This document shows, one piece after another, positions 1 through 6,175 of a DNA stretch of 13,342 nt (position 1 is its first letter; each line of letters starts with the position of its first letter). A model generated the notes under the pieces. It was given only the letters and a program-made list of their open reading frames with translations, was not told the DNA's origin and searched no databases. Made by a program: the position numbers and the translations under genes. This DNA comes from Planctomycetota bacterium (lineage in GTDB: Bacteria > Planctomycetota > Planctomycetia > Pirellulales > Thermoguttaceae). The DNA lies in NCBI GenBank assembly GCA_021784975.1, contig JAJYGU010000082.1:1-13342 (forward strand). The letters run 5' to 3'.

Positions 1-131
1 CTCCGCGCCTCGACGGCGTGACGAGAGAGGTCGCTCCCCGCGCTCGATCACATCAGGCCACCTGCCCGAGCCATGATCGCGGCCCACATTGCGCCCCAAA
101 TCGTGGCCATCCTCAAGCCCGCGCCCATCTA

Positions 132-3100
132 CTACATGTTCCTGCGGTATCGGCCCCCGACCTCATAGAGGGCATGCGATATCTGCCCCAAAGAGGCGAC
201 CTTGACGGTCTCCATCAATTCGGCAAACAGGTTGGCACCGCATGTGGCCGTCTCTTGAAGTCGTCGCAGGGCCGCCGGGGCCTTGTCCTGATTGCGTTCG
301 TGAAAGGCCCGCAGGTTCCGGATCTGTTCCTCCTTTTCCTCACGGGTGGCGCGTGAGAGCCCGGCCGGCGGACAGTAGCCCTGTGGGTCGCCGCCGGGGT
401 GGAGGAAGGTGTTGACCCCCACGATCGGCAGTTCGCCGCTGTGCTTCTTGCGCTCGTAGAGCATCGACTCATCCTGAATTTTTGCCCGCTGATACTGCGT
501 CTCCATGGCCCCCAGGACACCGCCGCGCTGGTCGATCCGCTCGAACTCCGCCAAAACCGCTTCCTCCACCAAGTCGGTCAGTTGCTCAATGATAAACGAG
601 CCTTGCAAGGGGTTCTCATTCTTGGCGAGGCCGAACTCCTTGGTGACGATCATCTGGACCGCCACGGCCCGGCGCACCGATTCTTCGGTCGGAGTGGTAA
701 CCGCTTCGTCATAGGCGTTGGTGTGCAGCGAGTTGCAGTTGTCGTAGATGGCCATCAGCGCCTGCAGGGTGGTGCGGATGTCGTTGAAGCCCATCTCCTG
801 GGCGTGCAGCGAACGGCCCGAGGTCTGGGTATGATACTTGAGTTTCTGGCAACGTTCTTTGGCGCCGTATTTGTCACGCATGGCGACCGCCCAGATCCGC
901 CGGGCGATGCGGCCAATCACCGAGTATTCGGCATCCAGGCCGTTGGAGAAGAAGAAGGAGAGGTTGCCGGCGAAGTCGTCGATATCCATGCCCCGCGAAA
1001 GATAGTATTCCACGAAGGTAAAACCGTTGGCCAGGGTAAAGGCCAGTTGCGAGATCGGGTTGGCCCCGGCCTCGGCAATGTGATAGCCGCTGATCGAGAC
1101 CGAGTAGTAGTTGCGCACCCGATGTTCGATGAAGTAGTGCTGGATATCCCCCATCATTCGCAGCGCGAAATCGATCGAGAAGATGCAAGTGTTCTGGCCC
1201 TGGTCTTCTTTGAGGACATCGGCCTGAACTGTGCCACGGACGGTCTGCAGGGTGCGGCGGCGGATGTCGGCATACTCCACATCCCCGGGATCGCGGCCGT
1301 TCTGCTGCCGAAACCTGTCAACCTGCTGGTCGATGGCTGTGTTGAAAAAGAAGGCCAGCATGATGGGGGCCGGCCCGTTGATGGTCATGGACACACTGGT
1401 GTTGGCCGCGCAGAGGTCGAAGCCGGCAAAGAGCTTCTTCATGTCCTCGAGGGTGCAGATGGAAACGCCGCTCTCGCCGACCTTGCCGTAGACATCGGGC
1501 GGGTAGTCGGGGTCTTCCCCATAGAGGCTCACGCTGTCGAAGGCCACCGATAGTCGCTTGGCGGGTTCGTGCTCGCAGAGGTAATGAAAACGGCGGTTCG
1601 TCCGCTCGGGCGTTCCCTCGCCGGCGAACTGCCGCTTGGGGTCCTCCTCAGTCCGCTTGACGGGGAACACGCCGGCGGTGAACGGGAAAAGGCCGGGCAC
1701 GTTCTCCAACATGTTCCAGCGCACGATCTCGCCCCAATCGGCAAAGTCCGGCAGGCAGATTTTGGGAATGCGGGTGCCGGCCAGCGTGGTGGTGTAAAGC
1801 TCGCTGCGGACCTGCGTGTCTCGGACGGTGGTTGCTAGCTGTTCGCGGCGGTAGGCTGCCTTGCGCTCGGGCCAATCGGCCAGAATCCTCTTCGGCTCCT
1901 CGGCGAGCTTGCCCTGGTAGGCGGCGATCTGCTCGTCGAGGGCCTCGACGGCGTCTCCCTGGCAGACCAGTTCTCGCGCTCCGGCGAGTTGAAACAGACG
2001 CCGGGCCACGTCGGCCTGCTCTGCAGCCCACTTCCGGTAACGCCGGATAGTATGCGCGATCTCTCCGAGGTAGTGAACGCGGTCCGGCGGGAGGATGTAG
2101 GTCCGCAACCGTTCGCGGGGCCTGTCCCCTTCAGCCCGCTTGCCAATCGGCAGCGAACCGTGCCAGGCCGTGCCCTTTTGGGCGTTGACGGCCTTCAACA
2201 GCGCGGCGTAGAGGATGTCGATTCCGGGATCATTGAACTGGGAGGCGATTGTGCCGAACACCGGCAGTTCCTCGTCGGCCACGTTCAACAGATTGCGATT
2301 GGAGCGGTACTGCCGGCGGACGCTCCGCAGGGCGTCTTCGGCCCCCTTGCGGTCGAACTTGTTGATGGCCACCAGATCCGCGTGATCGAGCATTTCGATC
2401 TTCTCCAGTTGCGTGGGCGCCCCGAACTCGCACGTCATCACGTACAGGGAAAGATCGCAGATGCCTACCACCCCGGCGCTCCCTTGGCCGATGCCGCTGG
2501 TCTCCAGCAGAATGAGATCGAAACCGGCCGCCCGCACAATGTCGATCGCCCCTTGGATGGCGGCGGAAAGCTCGGTCTGAGACTGGCGGGTGGCCAGCGA
2601 GCGCATGTAGACGCGGCTGGAATGAATGGCGTTCATCCGGATTCGGTCGCCCAGCAGGGCCCCGCCGGTCCGCTGGCGGGAAGGGTCGACCGCCAGGATG
2701 GCCACGCTCTTGTCGGGGAAGTCGCGGCGGAACCGCAGCAGCAACTCATCGGCCAGCGAGCTCTTTCCGGCCCCGCCAGGTCCGGTGATGCCGACCAACG
2801 GCGGGTCGCGAACCATCGCCTGAAGCATCTCCCTCAGCGGGCCCCGGCTAGAAGCGTCCTCGCAAACCTCCTGCTCGGCCATGGTGATCAGCCGGCTGAC
2901 CGCCTGGTGGTCTTGACGGTCCAGACGGGAGAGTTCTTCGGCCAGGTCCGGCTTCTCACTGAAGTCGCACTCTTCCAAGATGAGGTTGATCATCCCCTGC
3001 AATCCCAGGCGGCGTCCATCCTGGGGAGAAAAGATCTTGCGGACCCCGTAGTCTTCGATCTGGGCGATTTCCTCGGGCACGATGACTCCCCCGCCGCCGC

Positions 3101-3401
3101 CGAAGACCTTGATCTGCTCGGCGCCGCGCTCCTTCAGCAGATCAATCATGTACTTGAAAAACTCGACATGACCTCCTTGGTAGCAACTGACGCCGATGCC
3201 CTGCGCGTCCTCTTGGATGGCGGCGGTGACAACTTCCTCGACCGAGCGGTTGTGACCCAGGTGGATCACCTCGGCGCCGGAGGCCTGCAACAGACGGCGG
3301 ATCACATTAATGGAGGCATCGTGACCGTCGAAAAGACTGGTAGCGGTGACCACCCGGACCTTGTGCCGTACCCGGTAGGGCGATGGGGCGGCGGCCTGCA
3401 T
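132..3401 (-). CDS. icmF: Isobutyryl-CoA mutase fused protein (IcmF), adenosylcobalamin-dependent
   Basis: A 1089-aa protein of full family length with all expected IcmF parts in order. The N-terminal B12-binding domain (about 15-145) carries D25-G-H27, the lower cobalt ligand motif. A MeaB-like G-protein chaperone follows (about 195-410), with the P-loop GPGGAGKSS at 207-215 and the base-recognition motif NKFD at 347-350. The mutase TIM barrel covers about 545-1089, with the catalytic-type SGYH at 771-774. Two substrate residues are of the isobutyryl type: F592 in RQFAG replaces the methylmalonyl-CoA mutase Tyr89, and Q736 replaces its Arg207. The 144-residue gap between them equals that between F598 and Q742 of Geobacillus IcmF, as I recall it. 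Predicted reaction: interconversion of isobutyryl-CoA and n-butyryl-CoA, with the fused GTPase guarding cofactor loading. The ATG at 3401 has a GAGGA ribosome binding site 7 nt upstream. No cobalamin or valine-degradation gene lies beside it. Confidence 0.95.
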   Translation of the reverse strand: MQAAAPSPYRVRHKVRVVTATSLFDGHDASINVIRRLLQASGAEVIHLGHNRSVEEVVTAAIQEDAQGIGVSCYQGGHVEFFKYMIDLLKERGAEQIKVFGGGGGVIVPEEIAQIEDYGVRKIFSPQDGRRLGLQGMINLILEECDFSEKPDLAEELSRLDRQDHQAVSRLITMAEQEVCEDASSRGPLREMLQAMVRDPPLVGITGPGGAGKSSLADELLLRFRRDFPDKSVAILAVDPSRQRTGGALLGDRIRMNAIHSSRVYMRSLATRQSQTELSAAIQGAIDIVRAAGFDLILLETSGIGQGSAGVVGICDLSLYVMTCEFGAPTQLEKIEMLDHADLVAINKFDRKGAEDALRSVRRQYRSNRNLLNVADEELPVFGTIASQFNDPGIDILYAALLKAVNAQKGTAWHGSLPIGKRAEGDRPRERLRTYILPPDRVHYLGEIAHTIRRYRKWAAEQADVARRLFQLAGARELVCQGDAVEALDEQIAAYQGKLAEEPKRILADWPERKAAYRREQLATTVRDTQVRSELYTTTLAGTRIPKICLPDFADWGEIVRWNMLENVPGLFPFTAGVFPVKRTEEDPKRQFAGEGTPERTNRRFHYLCEHEPAKRLSVAFDSVSLYGEDPDYPPDVYGKVGESGVSICTLEDMKKLFAGFDLCAANTSVSMTINGPAPIMLAFFFNTAIDQQVDRFRQQNGRDPGDVEYADIRRRTLQTVRGTVQADVLKEDQGQNTCIFSIDFALRMMGDIQHYFIEHRVRNYYSVSISGYHIAEAGANPISQLAFTLANGFTFVEYYLSRGMDIDDFAGNLSFFFSNGLDAEYSVIGRIARRIWAVAMRDKYGAKERCQKLKYHTQTSGRSLHAQEMGFNDIRTTLQALMAIYDNCNSLHTNAYDEAVTTPTEESVRRAVAVQMIVTKEFGLAKNENPLQGSFIIEQLTDLVEEAVLAEFERIDQRGGVLGAMETQYQRAKIQDESMLYERKKHSGELPIVGVNTFLHPGGDPQGYCPPAGLSRATREEKEEQIRNLRAFHERNQDKAPAALRRLQETATCGANLFAELMETVKVASLGQISHALYEVGGRYRRNM

Positions 3402-3847
3402 GGGAATTCCTCGCTGTCACGGGGGCGTTAAAAACCCGCCAGTGCGGGGCGCATTGCCACCAGCCTGTGATCGGCTGGATTTCGAGGACTGTCCCAATTC
3501 TTGTGATCGGATGCCGCCAAAATGGGACGGTCCCCTGGTGCGCACCTCATTATCTCGCCGTGCGTGGAGGTTGCCAAGGTCCACCACCCTTCCCGGGGCA
3601 GCCACGGCGGCATCCAATCGCTGCACGCCCGCCAGTTGCAGAACAGATCGATTGGAACCGTGGTCTGGTGGTTCACATTCTACCGCGCCGGGGGCGCTTT
3701 CTCACAGTGCGTTGCTTGCACCGTTCCTCACGCAAAACCTGCCGGACCACGTCGCTTGGTCGAACGAATGCCGATAAGGCGGCCGAGCCACGCCCGTCTT
3801 ACGGGCGTCTCCGCCGCAGGCGGTTCTAGGCCCGTGCTTCAGACACG
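3402..3847. other. Gene-free spacer rich in palindromes
   Basis: I find no convincing gene here; short open frames on both strands overlap each other and carry no recognisable motif or ribosome binding site. What can be seen is a set of dyads: CCCGC/GCGGG at 3435-3448, CCAGCC/GGCTGG at 3460-3478, a REP-like inverted pair at 3484-3535, and three hairpins in a row at 3790-3848. The left edge must hold the control region of icmF, which is transcribed leftward; I could not identify a clear -35/-10 pair. Confidence 0.6.
3484..3535. repeat. REP-like inverted pair, GGGAC-N-GTCCC family
   Basis: The left arm at 3484-3499 contains GGACTGTCCC followed by AATT. The right arm at 3519-3535 contains GGGACGGTCCCC preceded by AAAAT. 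Reverse-complemented, the right arm matches the left over most of its length, so the two cores face each other across about 19 bp. Each core is itself a short palindrome. The arrangement resembles paired REP elements. The same core recurs at 7640-7652, 7664-7738 and, in altered form, 10463-10482. Confidence 0.65.
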
Positions 3848-3848
3848 G
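3790..3848. repeat. Three consecutive short hairpins
   Basis: Three perfect stem-loops follow each other. ACGCCCGT-CTT-ACGGGCGT lies at 3790-3808 (8-bp stem), CCGCC-GCA-GGCGG at 3811-3823 (5-bp stem), and CCGTG-CTTCAGA-CACGG at 3832-3848 (5-bp stem). The last runs directly into the surviving 3' part of a DUF433-type reading frame, so this repeat block sits where the 5' half of that gene should be. No T-tract follows, which argues against a simple terminator. Confidence 0.6.
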
Positions 3849-3973
3849 TGGAAACAATCCTGGAAGGATACCCCTGGCTTGAGGTTGAGGACGTGCGGGC
3901 GTGCCTGGTTTACGCGCGGCGGCCGGTGGGACGCGAACACGTTGAGCCGCTGGTTATCCAATCGGAACAATGA
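3848..3973 (+). pseudogene. 5'-truncated DUF433 (VapB-type antitoxin-like) fragment
   Basis: The frame from 3848 reads VETILEGYPWLEVEDVRACL and continues VYARR..., ending in a TGA at 3971-3973. The pattern ILEGYPxLxxEDVxACLxYA is the C-terminal half of DUF433 proteins, small helix-turn-helix proteins considered antitoxins of PIN-like DUF5615 toxins. The N-terminal half, normally about 35 residues ending before the 'TVETIL' helix, is missing. An in-frame TAG lies at 3827-3829, no ATG lies between, and the hairpin block at 3790-3848 takes its place. No partner toxin frame is recognisable in the 65 bp downstream before the inverted repeat at 4041. The GTG at 3848 could in principle start a 41-aa peptide, but without the DNA-binding half I judge it a remnant. 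Confidence 0.7.
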
Positions 3974-4040
3974 GAATGTGTTGACGCGCCGGAGTGTCAC
4001 GAGCCGCATCTATCCTCTTGCGCGCCGACAACACAGCAAT

Positions 4041-4053
4041 GGTTCCTGACACC
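4041..4053. repeat. Left 13-bp inverted repeat of the two-ORF cassette
   Basis: GGTTCCTGACACC lies here, and its exact reverse complement GGTGTCAGGAACC is at 4636-4648. Together they enclose about 580 bp of lower-GC DNA with two small reading frames. The motif is of a type I associate with REP sequences in planctomycete-like genomes, so it may be either an element end or two independent REP copies. Confidence 0.7.
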
Positions 4054-4114
4054 TCCTGCTCTTCTTGCTCTCCCTTTTGCCTTTTGCTTGCTCCGTGAAT
4101 TTGCGAAGTAAATC

Positions 4115-4143
4115 TGGTATACTGCCGACAGAAGCCGGAGGAA
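4115..4143 (+). promoter_or_regulatory. Extended -10 promoter and ribosome binding site of the two-ORF cassette
   Basis: TGGTATACT at 4115-4123 is an extended -10 (TGn before TATACT). No good -35 is present at 17 bp (GTGAAT at 4095-4100), which fits an extended -10 promoter. GGAGGAA at 4137-4143 is a near-perfect Shine-Dalgarno sequence 8 nt before the ATG at 4152. It is the strongest ribosome binding site in this part of the window. Confidence 0.55.
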
Positions 4144-4151
4144 TCCATCGT

Positions 4152-4430
4152 ATGCCTAGCCTCTCGCAATCCACGTTCGTATTTCCCAAGATTGTAAAGA
4201 ATCTTCAGTCGTTTGCAAAAGCAACATGGAAATATCAGGACCAGATGACGGACGCGGACTACTGTACCGATGTCGCCGTCGATGGTCTGCGTATGCTGAA
4301 AGAATACTGGGAGAAGATGTGCGGAGGAAGGTACTACGAGACCTTTGCTCGTTCGTCCGCCAACCCCCAAAACCCTCCACACGAATTGACAAACGAGAAT
4401 GTGTGTCATGCGAATCCCGTACATTCGTGA
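4152..4430 (+). CDS. Small protein of unknown function, first gene of REP-bounded cassette
   Basis: A predicted 92-aa protein that I do not recognise. The start at 4152 is chosen because GGAGGAA lies 8 nt upstream and an extended -10 lies about 30 nt upstream. Residues about 1-65 look like two or three amphipathic helices, including an acidic segment (MTDADYCTDVAVDGLRMLKE), followed by KMCGGRYYETFARS. The last 25 residues are rich in Asn, Pro and His and look unstructured. Base composition is about 46% GC (55 of 120 bases counted at 4141-4260), clearly below the flanking genes. The 3' end overlaps the next frame by 23 bp. Size, overlap and promoter would fit a toxin-antitoxin-like pair, but no motif supports naming it so. 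It could also be a chance frame in decaying DNA. Confidence 0.55.
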   Translation: MPSLSQSTFVFPKIVKNLQSFAKATWKYQDQMTDADYCTDVAVDGLRMLKEYWEKMCGGRYYETFARSSANPQNPPHELTNENVCHANPVHS

Positions 4431-4620
4431 CGAGAGTTATGAAGAACTCTTTCGTAGGGCATTGGAGGAGGTTCGCGCGACTCGCTTACACAAGTCGAAC
4501 GCCGACACACTTGATCGTTTGGTGTCCGAAAGCTGTAAACTTACGGGTATCCAATTGTCGCGCGTTCGTATTATCGACATTTTGGCCTGGATGTATTTTG
4601 TCGGGGCACAGGGGACGTGA
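4408..4620 (+). CDS. Small protein of unknown function, second gene of REP-bounded cassette
   Basis: A predicted 70-aa protein beginning MRIPYIRDESYEELFRRALE. An alternative ATG lies at 4399, three codons upstream, but GAG at 4395-4397 is better spaced (10 nt) for 4408. It has a charged, strongly helical N-terminal half (YEELFRRALEEVRATRL) and a C-terminal half ending in a hydrophobic stretch (IIDILAWMYFVGAQG). It overlaps the end of the upstream frame, suggesting translational coupling. The stop is 15 bp before the right 13-bp inverted repeat. I do not recognise the family. The alternating charged and hydrophobic pattern argues for a real protein. Confidence 0.5.
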   Translation: MRIPYIRDESYEELFRRALEEVRATRLHKSNADTLDRLVSESCKLTGIQLSRVRIIDILAWMYFVGAQGT

Positions 4621-4635
4621 GGTCGAAGGCGAAAT

Positions 4636-4648
4636 GGTGTCAGGAACC
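4636..4648. repeat. Right 13-bp inverted repeat of the two-ORF cassette
   Basis: GGTGTCAGGAACC is the exact reverse complement of 4041-4053. It begins 15 bp after the stop of the second small frame and is followed by GTTCTTTTT, so it could also help end transcription of the cassette, although its internal dyad is weak. Confidence 0.7.
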
Positions 4649-4725
4649 GTTCTTTTTCACATTCTTGATTGAACCAAGTTCATCTTCCGCTGCGGAAACG
4701 ACTGCGGAGGCGCTTTTCCGCGCGT

Positions 4726-5730
4726 TCAATTCACCACATTCGGAATCGGCTTTCCCAGCAATGCCCGGCGGCAGGCTTCGGAGCCTTTGGTCCGCATGTC
4801 CATCAGGCCGTCTTCGCAATAGAAGGCGGAGTGCGGGTTGACGATCAGACGGTGGTGGGCCGGGTGCTGCGGGTCGCGCCAGGCGGCGATTAGCGGATGG
4901 TCCGCCGCCGGTGGCTCGTGCTCCAAGACGTCGATGGCCGCTCCCGCCAGTTGCCCGGAGGCGATGGCATCGGGCAAGGCGGTGGTGTCGACCACCGCGC
5001 CGCGGGCGGTGTTGACCAAATAAGCGCCGACGGGCATCTTGGCGATCGTGTGCCGGTTCACCATGTGGTGGGTCTCGTCGGTCAACGGGCAGTGCAGGCT
5101 TAGCACGTAGCTTTGGGCCAGCAGGTCGTCGAAATCTTCGATGCGGCGGACGCCGAGAGACTTGTCGTAGCCGCTGGGCTTGTAAGGGTCGTAGAAGGCC
5201 ACGTCCATGCCCAAAGCTTTTGCCCGCAACGCGGTAGCCGTGCCGATGCGACCGAGGCCGACGATGCCGAAGCTGCGGCCTCGCAGGCGGTGGAGCGGCA
5301 CGACCTGGGTATACATCCATGGTCCGATGCCTGCCCGCAACAGTGAGTTGAGCCGGTGAAAGCCGCGAGTGAGGGCAAGGGTCATGCCGATGGCCGAGTC
5401 GGCCACCTCCTCGCTGCCGTAGTCGGGGATGTTGGCCACGGCGATGCCGCGCTGGCGGGCAAACTCACGATCGACGTTGTCGATGCCCACCCCGCAACGC
5501 ACGATCAGCTTGCAGTGGCTCAACCGCTCGATGGTCTTGCGCGTCAAGCCTAGGTTGTGGTACATCATGATCGCATCGGCATCTTCAATACGGCCGGCGA
5601 CTTCGTCCTCGCTGTAGGCGTCCAGGGCCACCACCTCGGCCAGGTCGCCGAGGATGCGTTTCTCCGGCTCCAAGGCGTCGGCAATGAAAATGAAATCGGT
5701 AATGACCACTCTTTGCTTGCGTTGCATCAT
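4726..5730 (-). CDS. D-isomer-specific 2-hydroxyacid dehydrogenase, CtBP-like
   Basis: A 334-aa NAD-dependent dehydrogenase. The cofactor domain contains GLGRIG at 158-163 and the NAD-type acid D181 in FYDPY. The three catalytic residues of the family are present: R243 in NTARG, E272 in LEHEPP and H300 in NPHSAFY. The His-Ser-Ala-Phe-Tyr context and the downstream MRTKGSEACRRALLGKPIP resemble C-terminal-binding-protein-type members more than classic SerA, and there is no ACT or ASB regulatory domain. It should reduce a 2-keto acid or oxidise a D-2-hydroxy acid in the cytoplasm; the substrate cannot be told from sequence. Two adjacent ATG codons (5730 and 5727) are possible starts, and neither has a clear Shine-Dalgarno sequence. 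It stands alone between a repeat region and a divergent gene. Confidence 0.92.
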   Translation of the reverse strand: MMQRKQRVVITDFIFIADALEPEKRILGDLAEVVALDAYSEDEVAGRIEDADAIMMYHNLGLTRKTIERLSHCKLIVRCGVGIDNVDREFARQRGIAVANIPDYGSEEVADSAIGMTLALTRGFHRLNSLLRAGIGPWMYTQVVPLHRLRGRSFGIVGLGRIGTATALRAKALGMDVAFYDPYKPSGYDKSLGVRRIEDFDDLLAQSYVLSLHCPLTDETHHMVNRHTIAKMPVGAYLVNTARGAVVDTTALPDAIASGQLAGAAIDVLEHEPPAADHPLIAAWRDPQHPAHHRLIVNPHSAFYCEDGLMDMRTKGSEACRRALLGKPIPNVVN

Positions 5731-5760
5731 TTGTTCTGCTGCTTACGACTGCTGTTGGGC

Positions 5761-5829
5761 GGAACACTGGTCTTCGCCAATCGCCGCTGATCGAAACAAT
5801 TAGTGAGGATTAGTGGAGATCAGTGTTCC
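5761..5829. repeat. Inverted repeat enclosing three 10-bp tandem units
   Basis: GGAACACTG at 5761-5769 is exactly complementary to CAGTGTTCC at 5821-5829. Extended to 12 bp (5761-5772 and 5818-5829) there is one mismatch. Near the right arm are three tandem units, ATTAGTGAGG (5799-5808), ATTAGTGGAG (5809-5818) and ATCAGTGTTC (5819-5828). It lies about 30 bp upstream of the dehydrogenase start, so it could affect that gene's transcription. Confidence 0.6.
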
Positions 5830-5989
5830 TCCGTTGACTGGAGATTTTCAGAAGACCTGGCGCTGCCTAGAGGCCATGCTTTCGAGGCGGTTTCCACGCC
5901 GGCTCCGCCATGATATAACAGAAGCCACATTTCTTTCAAGATGGCGGCTGAGGCCACCGACACACGCTGGACCATTCTTCATCACAAAA

Positions 5990-6020
5990 GCAGGAAGGTG
6001 CGAAGGCAGGAGGGTGCGAA
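5990..6020. repeat. Two-copy tandem repeat, 16-bp period
   Basis: GCAGGAAGGTGCGAA at 5990-6004 recurs as GCAGGAGGGTGCGAA at 6006-6020, with one mismatch and one base between. It is non-coding and lies about 155 bp upstream of the GH28 start. Confidence 0.6.
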
Positions 6021-6175
6021 AGACCGAGGTGCGGCAGGTTGTCAGGAAGCAGCCGTCTTTCGTGGTTTCGCATTTTCGGGCTTTCGTGATGAGAGAAGTG
6101 CGTCAAGGAGCCATCAGAGAACGCCTTGCGCCGTCGTGAGGTTCTGATTGTTAGGCGACTGCCGAGACATCGATC

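Larger units (their letters stand above)
5731..6175. other. Divergent intergenic region without a gene
   Basis: This 445-bp spacer separates the minus-strand dehydrogenase from the plus-strand GH28 gene, so promoters for both should lie in it. I see no convincing reading frame; the open frames lack ribosome binding sites and recognisable motifs. It contains an inverted repeat enclosing tandem 10-bp units (5761-5829), a 16-bp-period tandem duplication (5990-6020), and a TTTCGTG-rich stretch (6058-6091). I could not pick a confident promoter. Confidence 0.6.

Noticed and set aside
48..128. A 26-codon minus-strand frame directly after the icmF stop (MGAGLRMATIWGAMWAAIMA...)
   Set aside because: It begins right after two TAG codons and is hydrophobic, but it has no ribosome binding site and no recognisable similarity. 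It is too short to support as a gene.
399..3431. Long plus-strand frames (about 399-1553 and 1989-3431) opposite icmF
   Set aside because: icmF is unambiguous by domain and motif content on the minus strand; the antisense frames show Val/Gly/Asp-rich shadow composition and no recognisable domain.
4681..4725. Possible terminator hairpin (TTCCG-CTG-CGGAA region) after the dehydrogenase
   Set aside because: The stems are short (5 bp), several alternative pairings compete, and no U-tract follows on the minus strand.
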